DNA from: Zygnema cylindricum
Taxonomy: Eukaryota; Streptophyta; Zygnematophyceae; Zygnematales; Zygnemataceae
DNA length: 64,000 nt
Reading direction: 5' to 3'
NCBI GenBank assembly: GCA_037447655.1
Contig: JBBHKE010001558.1
Coordinates: 402,025 to 466,024 of the forward strand
The position numbers and the translations under genes were made by a program. Of this stretch, positions 44,326 through 55,578 are shown piece by piece. The number at the start of each line of letters is the position of its first letter. Positions within the stretch are counted from its first letter, which is position 1. The notes beneath the pieces are model-generated. The model saw only the letters and a list, made by a program, of their open reading frames with translations, had not been told where the DNA came from and did no database searches.

Positions 44326-44399
44326 GATTTTTTTCCTTTCCCCGCTAAGTCTAACACAGATCACACCATTTATGATTTTTTGGAACCTAGTCACATGAG

Positions 44400-45412
44400 T
44401 TGGTATCTTCAGCATACACGGCCGCTAGATCTCAGGTACCGGTACGGGCATCACGACACTGGACAGCTACATTTCCGTCTAGAAGGTTGCATCACGCAGT
44501 AAATTGTTTGCATCAGCTTCTTATCGAGTATGAGTTGGGTCACTCTTTGATAGCAGATAAACAACTAGCATTTGCACAATCCATGGAAGGGATGACCATT
44601 AACACGCCTAAAAAATCGACATGGAAATTCGGAACTGGTGTAACAAAAACTGAACACGAACTTTTAGATGAAGTCATAAACCGAAATGTAGACGCATTTG
44701 CTTTTCCATTAAAAACTTAGGTCAACACACCACTTACAAAATGTCTATTGACCTGGAAGATGACAGACCTATATTTAAGCCCAAGCATCGTCTATCTGAA
44801 ACTGAATGGGAATCTGTAGACAAACGATGCGCAGATTTAGAAGAGGCAGGTCTGTTTTATAAGTCCGATTCCACCTTTGGGGCGCCCTCCGTCATGCCTC
44901 GTAAAAAAGACGCGGAGGGGAATTTCACAAAACGTTGCATGTGTGGGGACTATAGAGAAATGAGTGCACGTACAATCCTGGAGCGACATCCAATGCCGTT
45001 GGCTGAGGATATTTTTGATAATGTTGGAGGAGCGAAATATTTCAGCATCCTGGATGTGCGACAGGGATTTAATCAAATCGAAATAGAGGAAAAAGATCGA
45101 CACAAGACTGCATTTTGGGGTAGTGACGGACGTTGGGAATGGGCGGTTATGCCTTTTGGACTGAAAAATGCACCGACAATATTCCAAAAAGTCATGGACT
45201 CAATCTTGGGGGTATGTAAGTTTGCCCGTTGCTATATCGAAGATCGAATCATCGATTCAGCCTCTATAGAAGAACATGAAGTGCATATAGAGTGGGTGTT
45301 GAAGGAATTAAAAAAGGAAGGACTTAAATGTCATCTTGCCAAATGTACCTTTGGGGCCGAAGGGGTCCCATTCCTTGTGCATTTATCTCATCTGAGGGAA
45401 TTACTCTGCTAG
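44400..45412 (+). pseudogene. Ty3/gypsy reverse transcriptase, copy G2
   Basis: 44400-44720 gives the pre-RT region (HSLIADKQLAFAQSMEGM, TEHELLDEVINRNVDAFAF). After a stop and frameshift, 44741-45412 is RVT_1: LFYKSDSTFGAPSVMPRKKD, MCGDYREMSARTILERHPMP, YFSILDVRQGFNQIEIEEKD, HKTAFWGSDGRWEWAVMPFG, LKNAPTIFQKVMDSIL. The catalytic box is YIED rather than YIDD or YVDD, so one catalytic Asp is Glu. It then reads LKCHLAKCTFGAEGV and is frameshifted at the G-run near 45365. Confidence 0.92.
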
Positions 45413-45999
45413 AAGTCAAAGTGGAAGCAATTAGTAAACTACCGGCCCCAACTGATTTGACTAGCCTGCGTGCATTCCTAGGGTTAGCCAACTATTACCA
45501 GCGGTTTGTTCATAGTTTCAACACACTTGCATCTCCATTAAAAGAACTTTTAAAGAAATCAGTCTCGTTCACATGGGGACCCTCTCAGATCGAGGCATTT
45601 TAAGGATTAAAGGACGCACTATCCACCGCTCCCATCCTTCGTCCCCCAAATTATAAATTACCGTTTTGTCTACAGACTAACTTTGGTAAGCCCGGTATTG
45701 CCGCTATCCTAACTAAACGCAAACTCACAGGTGAGGAATATGTGGTGGCCTACGCCAGTAGAAGCAACAATCAAGCGGAATCAAATTACAGTAGTAACGA
45801 GGGAGAATGCATTGCCGCAGTTTGGGGTATTGTGCATTTTTGACATTATCTCTACAGCAAGCCTTTTACCATTCTTATTGACCATCAACCATTGCATTGG
45901 CTCATGACCAATGAAAAGCTTTCTGACAAATTAGCCCGTTCGGCTCTTATTTTATAGGAATATGACATGGAAATAATCCATTGACCCAAGCTCGTTAGT
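45413..45999 (+). pseudogene. Ty3/gypsy RT thumb and RNase H, copy G2
   Basis: The shifted frame (45328-45603) gives ISKLPAPTDLTSLRAFLGLA and YYQRFVHSFNTLASPLKELL. After a stop, GLKDALSTAPILRPPNYKLP then FCLQTNFGKPGIAAILTKRK (catalytic Asp of RNase H replaced by Asn in QTNFG), VAYASRSNNQAESNYSSNEG, ECIAAVWGIVHF, a stop, HYLYSKPFTILIDHQPLHWL and DKLARSALIL. Several single stops. Confidence 0.85.
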
Positions 46000-46530
46000 T
46001 TGAATGTCAGCGACCTCTGTAGAAACCTTTTGCCCCACTCTAATGATAACGATGTACGACAAGATTTTGATGAAGAATCAGTTGCCTCCTTAACAGCCAG
46101 AGCACATCTGATTTACAGTTTTGCAACATCTACAAACCACAAAACCGAACACGATCCATGGCGAGACAGTGCTTTAATTCTTTTTCTATCTACTCTGTCT
46201 TTTCGGGCGCGCACCCTACCAATAGAGGAGGAGCGTGTTCTTAAGAGAGCCCAAATTTTCTTATGGATGAGAGGCTCACTTATTTGTCTTCTCTCAAATA
46301 GAATTCACCGGCATGTCACACGGCTGACCAAACGACTATCACTTATCAACCAAATTCTACTAACCTTGGACACTATGACACCAAACAGACTTTGAATTTG
46401 GTACACGCACGGTATTGGTGGTCTTGCATGCAGGCTGATATGGCGGCTGTGTTGCAAGAATGCAGCACATGTGACTGGCTACAAACTGTCCAGCGTGCCT
46501 GGGGAACCATAAAGAATGAAACTGGTAGTA
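46000..46530 (+). pseudogene. Ty3/gypsy integrase zinc finger, copy G2, truncated
   Basis: Connection region (46000-46395), then after a frameshift the integrase HHCC finger: GHYDTKQTLNLVHARYWWSC and MQADMAAVLQECSTCDW. The DDE core is absent because G2 is cut at about 46530 by a family D LTR fragment. Confidence 0.78.
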
Positions 46531-46976
46531 ATTTTTAGACTTAGGAACTCTTGGGACAAAAATTGTTTTGCTCCCTTTTGGTAATTTCATCTGAGGATTG
46601 CTCTTAGTTTTATTTGTAGAATTATCTCAAAATTTGCATGTGTGTTCCTCTTTAAATTGGAAATATTGTACAAAATTTGCAAATCTATTGTGTGTCTGGT
46701 TTGCTTGGGACTTTATTGTGAAGTTGGTCAAATTTATCTAATTTCTGACAAGTTGGTTTTTTGCAACTTTGACTGAGTGGTGTGATATTTCTATTTAGTA
46801 TTTTTGTATGAAAATTTGTGGAGATACTTAGTGATCTGGGTTTAATATTTTGACGTAGTTTCGGATAGTTTTAGTAATTATGTAGAATTTTGAGAGGATT
46901 CAAAGTAAGCTGTTTTTGGGGTAGTCTGTGGTGCTTCCGAGGGTAAATTCATTGTTGAAAATGGCTATAAACAACA

Positions 46977-47960
46977 GGTTATGGGCCCACGCCCATGCCT
47001 ACCTATTTTGGATGAGTCTTATTTACCCATATTTGATAGATCTAACTATTATTACTGGAGGAGTATGATGGAGGAGTATGATGGAGAGCTTCTTTAGGAG
47101 GAGGGAGCTGATGAGTGTGGTGGATGGGACATGTACCGAATCATCGCGTGGATGGGAGGAGAAAAACGATGAGTGTTTGATTATTATCAAGCTATGCTTG
47201 AATGAGGAATTTGTAATGATGTACATTTGTCTGAAAATTGCAGTTGAAATATGGAACGATTTAATATGTACTTATCAAAAGACTTCCGTGTATCATTGGA
47301 TGATTAGTGTTACCAAAATAGTTGACTATAAGTATGCAGGAGGTAGTATGGTGGAATAGTGTAATGGTCTACAAGTATTATTTGTAGAAAATGCCTTGGC
47401 AGGAAGAAGCTTTACCGATGTTCAACAAGCTCTCTTTTTAATGAGAGGCCTACCTAAAATATTTAAAGGTGCATTTTGATAGATTGGCTCGGACGATAAA
47501 AAGGATTAGAACCTAACTTTATCAATCATATTTGTTTTAGAGCAAGAGGGTTATAAAGAATCACTAAATAATTTGGGGAATTTTCAGGGTGTTAAAACAT
47601 AGTTTCAGAAAAATAGAGAAAATTGTCAATCTGAAAACTGCTTTTATTGTAATTACTCAGGGTATACCTTCAAGGTATGTCCATCATATAAAAGTGCATG
47701 TCTCACAAGAAATTTCAGAGAAGGGTGGGACAACATTCGAGTTCAGCCCCCTATACAAAGGCAACACAATACATTTACTAATCCGAGGAAATATTTTGAA
47801 GACAAAAGGGTTACACCTTTCGAGAAATTTGTTTATTTGCCAACTGTCATTTTTGGAAATATGGAGAACGAGGACGGAGTGGGAAAAAGTATTGTCACCG
47901 AAGATGGTGTGGAGGAAAATGAGACAGAAAGGACGCGGATTTTATAACTTTTTCTGGTGA
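46977..47960 (+). pseudogene. gag, element D1
   Basis: Frame through the PBS: GYKQQVMGPRPCLPI, then stops. 47078-47359 gives ESFFRRRELMSVVDGTCTES, DECLIIIKLCLN, AVEIWNDLICTYQKTSVYHW and YKYAGGSMVE, homologous to D2 gag. Later text (CNYSGYTFKVCP-like, about 47630-47690) is a degraded zinc knuckle. The LTR ATG expected upstream is TTG in this 5' copy, although the 3' LTR keeps ATG. Confidence 0.75.
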
Positions 47961-47964
47961 CAAA

Positions 47965-48393
47965 TTGGTGAGTGAAAAATGCTTACAAGAGGGAGAGTTA
48001 AGTGAAGTAAAACGAGTTGGAGGAAATGATGCGGAAGTGATAGTAGAACAGAAAAATAATGTGGATGTGGAATTTAATGACCTTAGAGAAAGAGAGAGGA
48101 AAAATGTTCAGAAATTTGGCATAAGAGAGGGAGTTTGTAATTTTGGAAAACAAAATAAAACTGCAAAAATTGGAAAAATAGGAAAAGAAAACGGGAAGAA
48201 GAGATTAGTGAAGAAAAAAATAAAAATTAGAATTTATGACATTAAATGGGTAGAAAACGGTGACAAAGGTGTAAACTTACTGAAAACACAAACATTTATT
48301 AAGAAAGCAAATAAAACATGCAGGACGCAAAGGATCACTAGTAGAACAAAACAGGTTCAAAAGGTGGTAAAAAGAAGACATCGTGAAAAGTGA
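47965..48393 (+). pseudogene. basic C-terminal region of gag polyprotein, D1
   Basis: A 142-residue Lys/Arg/Glu-rich frame: VSEKCLQEGELSEVKRVGG, NVQKFGIREGVCNFGKQNK, KKRLVKKKIKIRIYDIKWVE, QTFIKKANKTCRTQR, KVVKRRHREK. Homologous to 63284-63850 (D3) and the broken copy at about 55005-55530 (D2). Same order in each, downstream of the zinc knuckle. No known domain recognised. Composition suggests nucleic-acid binding or nuclear localisation (inference). Probably one polyprotein with gag in the ancestor. Confidence 0.7.
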
Positions 48394-48589
48394 TTTTATG
48401 GAGGATATTTTTGGAGGAAATGGAAGACATGGCGGAAGGCAACTGAGTGAGTGGTGACGTCAGCGGAAGCGGTGGTGACGTTTGAACAAAAAGGAATAAG
48501 GGAGGAAATTTGAAGGTACGGAAAGGTACAACTATATTTCACACGCGGCATATATTGTACCAGATGCACGAAACTAAATTTTCGAGTAG

Positions 48590-49782
48590 TGTTGGTTATT
48601 AAAAAGTTAGATGCGTGCGCACACGACGTTTTGTGCGTGCGCGTATTCGCGTGCGTATCTAATTATCAAAAGTAATGTGGTGGTTCGAATGGTTTGCGGA
48701 TTTGGGGGAGTAGATGTACAATGAAAATTAAAGGGACGTGAAGAAGTAATAAAGTGGCGCGGAATTCGTTGGAAAAAAGACGGCGGATTGCGAAGCTATC
48801 CGATTTGAAATATTGAAAATGTACGTTGCCCGTACGAAATGTAATTTGTCAAGCGAACGAAGTGCTTACGGTACGGTCTAGATTTGGAGAGAATGACGTC
48901 GTTTCGTCAAGTGTACTTTGGAACCACGTGGCACGACATCGTCGGTGCCGAATAAGAGCTACGGACGGCGGAAATGCCGCCGTTATTTTTGAACAAGTGG
49001 GACGCGAAATCGCGTCCATCACATTATATTTATTTTGGACGATTAGGATTCGTTTGACGAAATTCGAAAGGTTTGTAGCAGCGCCCTCAGTTTGGTCATT
49101 TAGGTGAGGGACGTGAAATTGCGTCCATCACATGATGTTTATTTTAGACGGTCCAGATTCGTTCGATGAAATTAGAAAGGTTTGTAAATATTTGCAACAA
49201 TGTTTTGTCCTATCTGTATTAGGTATTAGTGTAAATCTATTCATTCTCACACGTCACCAAGTATTCGGGTTACGTACGGCTGGTATGCCTCCCTCCAGTT
49301 AGTAGTGCGCTGTAGTGTTTATTTGTAGGACTTAGTCATTTTTAGACTTAGGAACTCTTGGGACAAACACTGTTTTCCTCATTTTTGGTAATTTCATCTG
49401 AAAATTGCTTTCATTTTTATTGGCAAAATTATCTGAAAATTTGTATGTGAGTTCCTCTTTATAATGGAAATAATGTAGCAAATTTGCAGATCTATTATGT
49501 GTCTGGTTTGCTAGGGACTTCATAGTGAAGTTGGTCATATTCGTCTAAGTTTTGGCAGGTTGTTTTTCTGCAACTTTGACTGAGTGGTGTGATAATTCAA
49601 TTTAGTATTTTCATATAAAGATTTGTGGAGATACTAAGTGATCTAGGTGTTATTTGTTAACGTAGTTTCAGATTTTTTGGTAATTATGTAGAATTCTGAG
49701 TGGATTCAAAGTAGGCTGTTTTTCGGGTAGTCTGTGGTGCTTCCGAAGGTAAATTTATGGCTGAAAATGGCTATAAACAACA
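48590..49782 (+). mobile_element. family D 3' LTR of D1 (1193 bp)
   Basis: TGTTGGTTATTAAAAAG to ATAAACAACA. Contains the inverted CGCACGAAAC cluster at its start, repeated 'cgcgtccatcacat' blocks (49005-49140), and the gag ATG near 49757. Matches solo LTR 4460-5651 in full. Confidence 0.85.
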
Positions 49783-52700
49783 GGTTACAATTCCTATAAA
49801 AGCTAACAATTTGTGTTATTTAGGTAACACTTCTTGTTAGCGCAAACAGTTTGTGTAATTTAGATAACAATTTTGTTATCGGTAACTGTTTATGTAATTA
49901 AGGAGCAATTCATGTTAGCGCTAACAGTTTGTGTAAGTTAGGTAACAATTCCAGTTATCGTTAGCTGTTAAGGTAAATTAGTTAAGGATACAAGTTAGCG
50001 CTATATTTGTGTAATTAAGGTAACAATTCCTGTTATTGCTAACAGTTTGTGTATTTTAGGTAACACTTCTTGTTAGCGCAAATAGTTTGTGTAATTTAAA
50101 AAACAAATTTGTTATCGCTAAATTTTTGTGTAATTTAGGTCACAATTCCTGTTATGGCTAACTGTTTGTGTAATTTAGATAACAATTCCTGTTAACGCTA
50201 ACAATTTGTGTAATTTAGGTAACAATTTTTATTAGGACTAACAGTTTGTGTAAGTTAGGTAACCATTTTTGTTAGCGATAATAGTTTGTGTAAGTTAAAT
50301 AACATTCATGTTAACGCTAATTTTTTGTGTAATATAGGTAAAAATACATGTTATCGCAAACTGTTTGTGTAATTTAGGTAACAATTGTTGTTATCGCTAA
50401 CAGTTTGTGTAAGTAAGGTCAAAATTCTTGTTATTGCTAACAGTTTGTGTTTTTTAGGTAACAATTCTTGTTAGCGCAAATAGTTTGTGTAATTTAGAAA
50501 ACAATTTAGTTATCGCTAACTTTTTGTGTAATTTAGGTAACAATTCTTGTTATCATTAAAAGTTTGTGTAAGTTAGGTAACAATTCTTGTTAGCACTAAC
50601 AATTTGTGTAATTTAGGTATATTTCCTGTTAATGCTATCACTTTGTGTAAGTTAGGTAATAAAACATGTTAGCGCAAACAATTTGTGTAATTTAGATAAC
50701 AATTATTGTTATAGCTAACGGTTTGTGTAATTTAGGTAACAATTTTTGTTATTGCTAACAGGTTGTGTAATTTAGGTCACAATTCCTGTTATCGCTAATT
50801 GTTTTTGTATTTAAGGTGACAATAACTGTTATCGCTAACTGTTTGTGTAATTAAGGTGAAAATTCCTGCTATCGCTAACTGTTTGTGTAATTTAGGTAAC
50901 AATGTTTATTATCGCTAACAGTTTGTGTAATTTAGGTAAAAAAAATTGTTAACACTTTGTGTAATTTAGATAAAAATTCCTGTTATCGCTAATTGTTTGT
51001 TTCATTTAGGTAACAATTCGTGTTTGCGGTAACAGTTTGTGTAAGTTAGATAACATTTCGTAACTGTGTAATTATTTGTGTAATTTAGGTAACAATTCTT
51101 GTTATAGCTTAGATAAAAATTATTGTTATAACTAACATGTTTGTGTAAGTTAGGTAACAATTCCTATTAGCGCAAACAATTTGTGTAATTTAGATAACAA
51201 TTCCTATTAGCGCAAACAGTTTGTGTGATTTAGATAACAATTCCTATTATAGCTAAATTTATGTGTAATTTAGGTAATAATTCTTGTTAGCAGTTACTGT
51301 AATTTAGATATCAATTCCTGTTATCGCTAACTGTTTGTGAAATTTAGGTAACAATTCTTGTTATCGCTAACTATTTGTGTAAATTAGGTAACAATTCTTG
51401 TTAATGCTAAATTTTTGTGTAATTTAGGTAACAATTCTTGTTAGCAGTTTGTGTTAGTCAGGTAACTATTCCTGTTAGCATAAAATGTTTGTGTAATTTA
51501 GCTCAAAATACCTGTTATCGCTAACTGTTTTTGTAAGTTAGGTAATTATTCCCGTTAGCGCAAACAATTTATGTAATTTAGATAACAATTCTTGTTAGCA
51601 CTAACAGTTTTTGTAAGTTAGGTAACAATTATGGTTAGCGCAAATAGTTTGTGTAATTTAGATAATAATCCTTGTTATCGCTAACAGTTTGTGTAAGTTT
51701 GGTAACATTTTTTATCAGCGCTAACAGTTTGTGTAAGTTAGGTAACCATTATTGTTATGGCTAAAGTTTGTGTAAGTTAGATAATAATTGTTGTTAGCGC
51801 TAATTGTTTGTGTAGTTTAGGTAACAATTCTTGTTATCGCTAACAGTTTGTATAATTTAGGTTAAAATTCATGTTATTGCTAAAAGTTTGTGTATTTTAG
51901 GTAACAATTTTTGTTAGCGTAAATTGTTTGTGTAAGTTAGATAAAAATTCGTGTTATCGCTCACTCTTTTTGTAATTTAGGTAGCAACTTTTGTTATCGC
52001 TAACACTTTGTGTAAGTTAGATAACAATTCTTGTTAGCGCTAAAAGTTTGTGTAATTTAGGAAACAAACCCTGTTACCGCTAACAGTTTGTGTAAGTTAG
52101 GTAAAAATTCTTGTTAGCGCAAGTAGTTTGTGTAATTTAGATAACAATTCCTGTTATAGCTAACTGTTTGTGTAAGTTAGGTAACAATTCTTCTAAGCGC
52201 AAACAGTTTGTGTAATTTAGATAACAATTCCTCTTATCGCTAACTTTTTGTGTGATTTATAAAACAATTCCTATTAGCTCAAACAGTTTATGTATTTTAG
52301 ATAACAATTCTTGATATCGCTAACTGTTTGTGTAATTAAGGTGACAATTCTTGTTATCGTTAACTCTTTGTGTAATTTAAGTAACAATTGTTGTTATTGC
52401 TAACTTTTTGTGTAAGTTAGGTAATTATTATTGTTATTGCTAACAGTTTCTGTATTTTAGGTGACAATATTTTTTTGAACAAACACTTTGTGTAATTTAG
52501 ATAACAATTCATCTTATCGCTAACTTTTTGTCTAATTTAGGAAACAATTCCTGTTAGCTCAAACAGTTTGTGTATTTTAGATAACAATTTCTATTATCGC
52601 TAACTGTTTCTGTAATTTAGGTAGCAATTCTTGTTATCGCTAATAGTTTGTGTAAGTTAGGTAAAAATTCTCGTTAGCGCAAATAATTTGTGTAATTTAG

Positions 52701-52828
52701 ATAACCTATCGTGTTGTAGCTAACTGTTTGTGCAATTTAGGTAACAATTCTTGTTATCGCTAACAGTTTGTGTATTTTAGGTGACAATTCCTGTTATCGC
52801 TAATTGTTTGTGTAAGTTAGGTAATAAT
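49783..52828. repeat. satellite array, ~40-bp monomer, left block
   Basis: About 76 diverged tandem monomers. The consensus contains GTTTGTGTAA, then AGGTAACAATTC and the palindrome TGTTAGCGCTAACA. Overlapping it is a second dyad, TAACAATTCTTGTTA (arms TAACAA/TTGTTA). Variants replace GCGC by TCGC or GCGCA. Starts immediately after the D1 LTR end and continues after D2 at 57419. No gene inside. Confidence 0.95.
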
Positions 52829-53810
52829 TGTTGTTTTGAAAAGTCACTTTCGTGCGTACGAGACAGTTCGTGCGTAACTGCTAATTGGATTTAATATGTA
52901 GGTTTGAATATATTCACGAATTGGGGGAGCAAACGGATTGAATTAATTAAAGTGACGTAAAAGACTCATTGAGTGGTGTGAACAAGCAGTGACAAATGGA
53001 GGGCGGATCGCGAAGCGATCTGATGTAAAATAAACGGAATGTTGAAATAGGCGCCGCCGGTACGGAGCAGCTGTGACGCAATTAAATCAACGCAGTTGCG
53101 GCTATTTTTATGATCCCTATGGATAGCGCAGCCAGCGTAGCTAGCGCAGCTGCGGATAATATGAATAGGATAGATTTCAAGTAATGATGATTAAACAGTA
53201 GTGGTAGCTTAGTAGTTGCTTAGCGGTAGCTTGGTTTTTGACATACGAAGAGTACGGTGTAAATATTTTGTACAACAGAGGTTTGTCCTTTTGAATAATA
53301 ATTTTATTAGAGTAGATAAAGTACGGCTGGTATTCCTCCGTACTTTTAGTATAACCTGCAAGACTTAGATTATTTTATGAATCGTAGTCAAGTTTATCAA
53401 AACAATGGCAAACTGTTTTCTGCATCTTTGACCAGCTGGTGTGGTCACTCTGTTTAATGCTTTCATGTGAAACTTTGTGGAGTTATTTTCTGATATAGAA
53501 TCTAGATGTGTGTGAAGTTTGATTATATTCCAATATGTCTTTAAGATTCTGTGAACAGTCTAAATGGTTAGTTTGTGGAGTTGTCACCTATTTTTGGGAA
53601 ACTCTGGAGCTTATATCTTCTAGATGCCTTAGTGGATTTGGCTGTAACTTTGGGAGTTTACATTTTATATGGTATACTGAAAATAGGTGCAGTTTGAGGT
53701 AATTTTGTCTATTGTGGAGTAATCTATGTTGTCTGAAACATAGCTGTCTTTGAGGTAGTCTGTGGGTGTTTCCATGAGTAATCAATGGCTGAAATAGGCT
53801 ATGGACAACA
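52829..53810 (+). mobile_element. D2 5' LTR
   Basis: Starts TGTTGTTTTGAAAAG, ends GGACAACA. Includes the inverted CGCACGAA motif, AGCGCAGC-type repeats (53085-53155), and the gag ATG at 53785, 26 bases before its end. Confidence 0.9.
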
Positions 53811-54468
53811 GGTTATGGGCCCACACCCATGGCTACCTATATTTTATGGATCAAAATATCACTACTGGAAGTGTGCGCTTGAGAGCTACTTCAAGATGAT
53901 GGAACTAATGGTTGTGGTGGACGGTACCTTGGCCAAAACGTCAAATGGATGGATAAGTAAAAATAATGAGTGTCTAAGGGTTATTAAGAACTCCTTGACT
54001 CTAGATTTAGTAATGTCATACCTTAGTGTTAAAAATGCAGCTGAATTATGGAAGTGCTTAGAATGTATGTATGCAAAGACGTCTATATATCATTGGCTTA
54101 GTATTGTTACCATAATAGTTGAACACAAGTATGTAGTAGGTAGTATGGAGAAACACTGTATTGCCTTACAAGTATTATTTGCAGAAAATAATTTGGCAGG
54201 AGGAAAATTTACAAATGCTCAACAAGCTATCTTGTTAATGAGAAGTCTACCTAAAGAATATAAGAGTGCACTAGATCGATTGACTGTAATTGATAAAAAG
54301 GATTGGAGCGTAACTGTAGCTAGACGAGTTATTCTAGATGAAGAGGCTAATAGAAGGGTTTTATCAAGTGAAAGGAATATAAAGGAATCTAAGTCTCAGT
54401 TTCAAAAATTTAATGGTAATAGTGATTTCGGAGATCGGCCAAAATTTGTTTTTACTGTAATGATTTAG
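53785..54468 (+). CDS. gag protein of element D2 (227 aa, C-terminus frameshifted)
   Basis: Copia-type gag. The ATG at 53785 is inside the 5' LTR. Translation reads MAEIGYGQQVMGPHPWLPIF, so the PBS encodes QQVMGP. It continues YGSKYHYWKCALESYFKMME, LMVVVDGTLAKTS, NAAELWKCLECMYAKTSIYH, AENNLAGGKFTNAQQAILLM and KDWSVTVARRVILDEEANRR, the UBN2-like layout of copia gag. Near 54445 a two-base loss destroys the first Cys of the zinc knuckle (intact in D3 as CFYCNDLGHTFTVC) and the frame stops at 54468. The best-preserved gag of family D. Confidence 0.88.
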   Translation: MAEIGYGQQVMGPHPWLPIFYGSKYHYWKCALESYFKMMELMVVVDGTLAKTSNGWISKNNECLRVIKNSLTLDLVMSYLSVKNAAELWKCLECMYAKTSIYHWLSIVTIIVEHKYVVGSMEKHCIALQVLFAENNLAGGKFTNAQQAILLMRSLPKEYKSALDRLTVIDKKDWSVTVARRVILDEEANRRVLSSERNIKESKSQFQKFNGNSDFGDRPKFVFTVMI

Positions 54469-55578
54469 GACATACCTTCAGGGTATGTCCATCGTATAAA
54501 AGTGCATGTGTTACAAAGAATTTCAGAGATGGATGGGACAACACCCTAGTTCGAACCCCAACAAGAAAGGAATCAAGCGCTTTTGTGAGTGAGAGACAAA
54601 ACTCGACAAATGACAAAAGACATATACCGTGTGTTGACGAATTTATGTATTTACCAACCTACTGTGTTGTTTCGAATGGAGTAAAGGAGAAGGTGACAGA
54701 AAAAGATTTGGTGTCTGTCCCTTTTTGGAACGTCAGATTGGTGAGCAACAAAAAGTTATAGGAAGAAGAGTTACTAGAAGTAAGAGAAATTAGAGGAAGT
54801 GAAGGTCACTCGGAAGTGGAAGCCGAAAAATACTTAACGTAAAGACTAATAAATTAAACCCAGTTTTTCCAGAAGACTAATCGAAGATATGAAGAAAATT
54901 GGAATTAGGAATGAGGTGTATAATGTGGAAACAGGTGGAAGGAGTTATGTCACCGAAGATAGTGTGGTGAAGGACGAAAGAGAGAGAGAAACAATTTGTG
55001 TGACTTTATCAAATGACAAATCTGTTAGTGAAAATTGCTTACAAGAAAGTTTGTAAATTAAAGTAAGAGGAGTTGAAGGAAGAGATGGACACTTAGAAGC
55101 AGAAACTAGAAATAAGGTGTCCGTGAAAATTGGTGAACTAGGAGAAGAACAAATAAAAACTATTCAGAAAATTGGAGTGAGAAAAGAAGTTTGTGGGAGT
55201 GAAAAATGTAAAAAAAATGCAGAAGTAAGAAATATAAGAAATGAAATAGCAAAAAAATAGTGCAGTTGAAAAGAAGAAGAATCAAAATTAAAAATTCTCA
55301 GATGAATGAAGTAAATGGGAGTAGCAAATCTATGGAGAAAAACATAAAGGTAAAACAGAAAATTAGTATTTTTGACATTAAACGAGTAGAAAATTGTGGC
55401 AGAAATGTAAACTTTCAAAAAAGACAAAAGATCATGAAAAAAACAAAGAGAAGATGCAAAATTCAAAGGATCAAAGGAAGAAGAAAACATGCTTAGAAAG
55501 TGATAAAGAGAAGAGAACAGGAGAAATGATTTTCTGGAGGACATTTTTGGAGAACGTGAATTTAGAGAAATCTTAATT
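54469..55578 (+). pseudogene. zinc knuckle remnant and basic C-terminal region, D2
   Basis: Out-of-frame continuation of gag: 'LGHTFRVCPSYKSA' text, then NFRDGWDN. An acidic middle section has stops. ETGGRSYVTEDSVV and CLQESL are followed by a stop, then GVEGRDGHLEAETRNK and VRKEVCGSEKCKKN. The basic tail follows in two frames: LKRRRIKIKNSQMNEVNGSS, KVKQKISIFDIKRVENCGRN. Aligns throughout with D3 63008-63850. At least four stops or frameshifts. Confidence 0.75.

Larger units (their letters stand above)
46531..49782 (+). mobile_element. gag-only LTR element D1 (5' LTR truncated)
   Basis: 5' LTR remnant 46531-46976 (last ~445 bases), primer-binding site GGTTATGGGCCCA at 46977-46989, gag frames 46977-48393, non-coding tail with polypurine-like 'ttcgagtag', and 3' LTR 48590-49782 (1193 bp). 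No protease, integrase or RT. The missing 5' part is where gypsy G2 was also cut, so a deletion joined the two elements. Beyond the 3' LTR the satellite begins. Confidence 0.85.

Noticed and set aside
49783-49795. GGTTA after the D1 3' LTR as a primer-binding site, i.e. the satellite as the internal region of an LTR element
   Set aside because: Only five bases match, the satellite consensus itself reads GGTAACAATTC, and no polypurine tract precedes the LTR at 61059.
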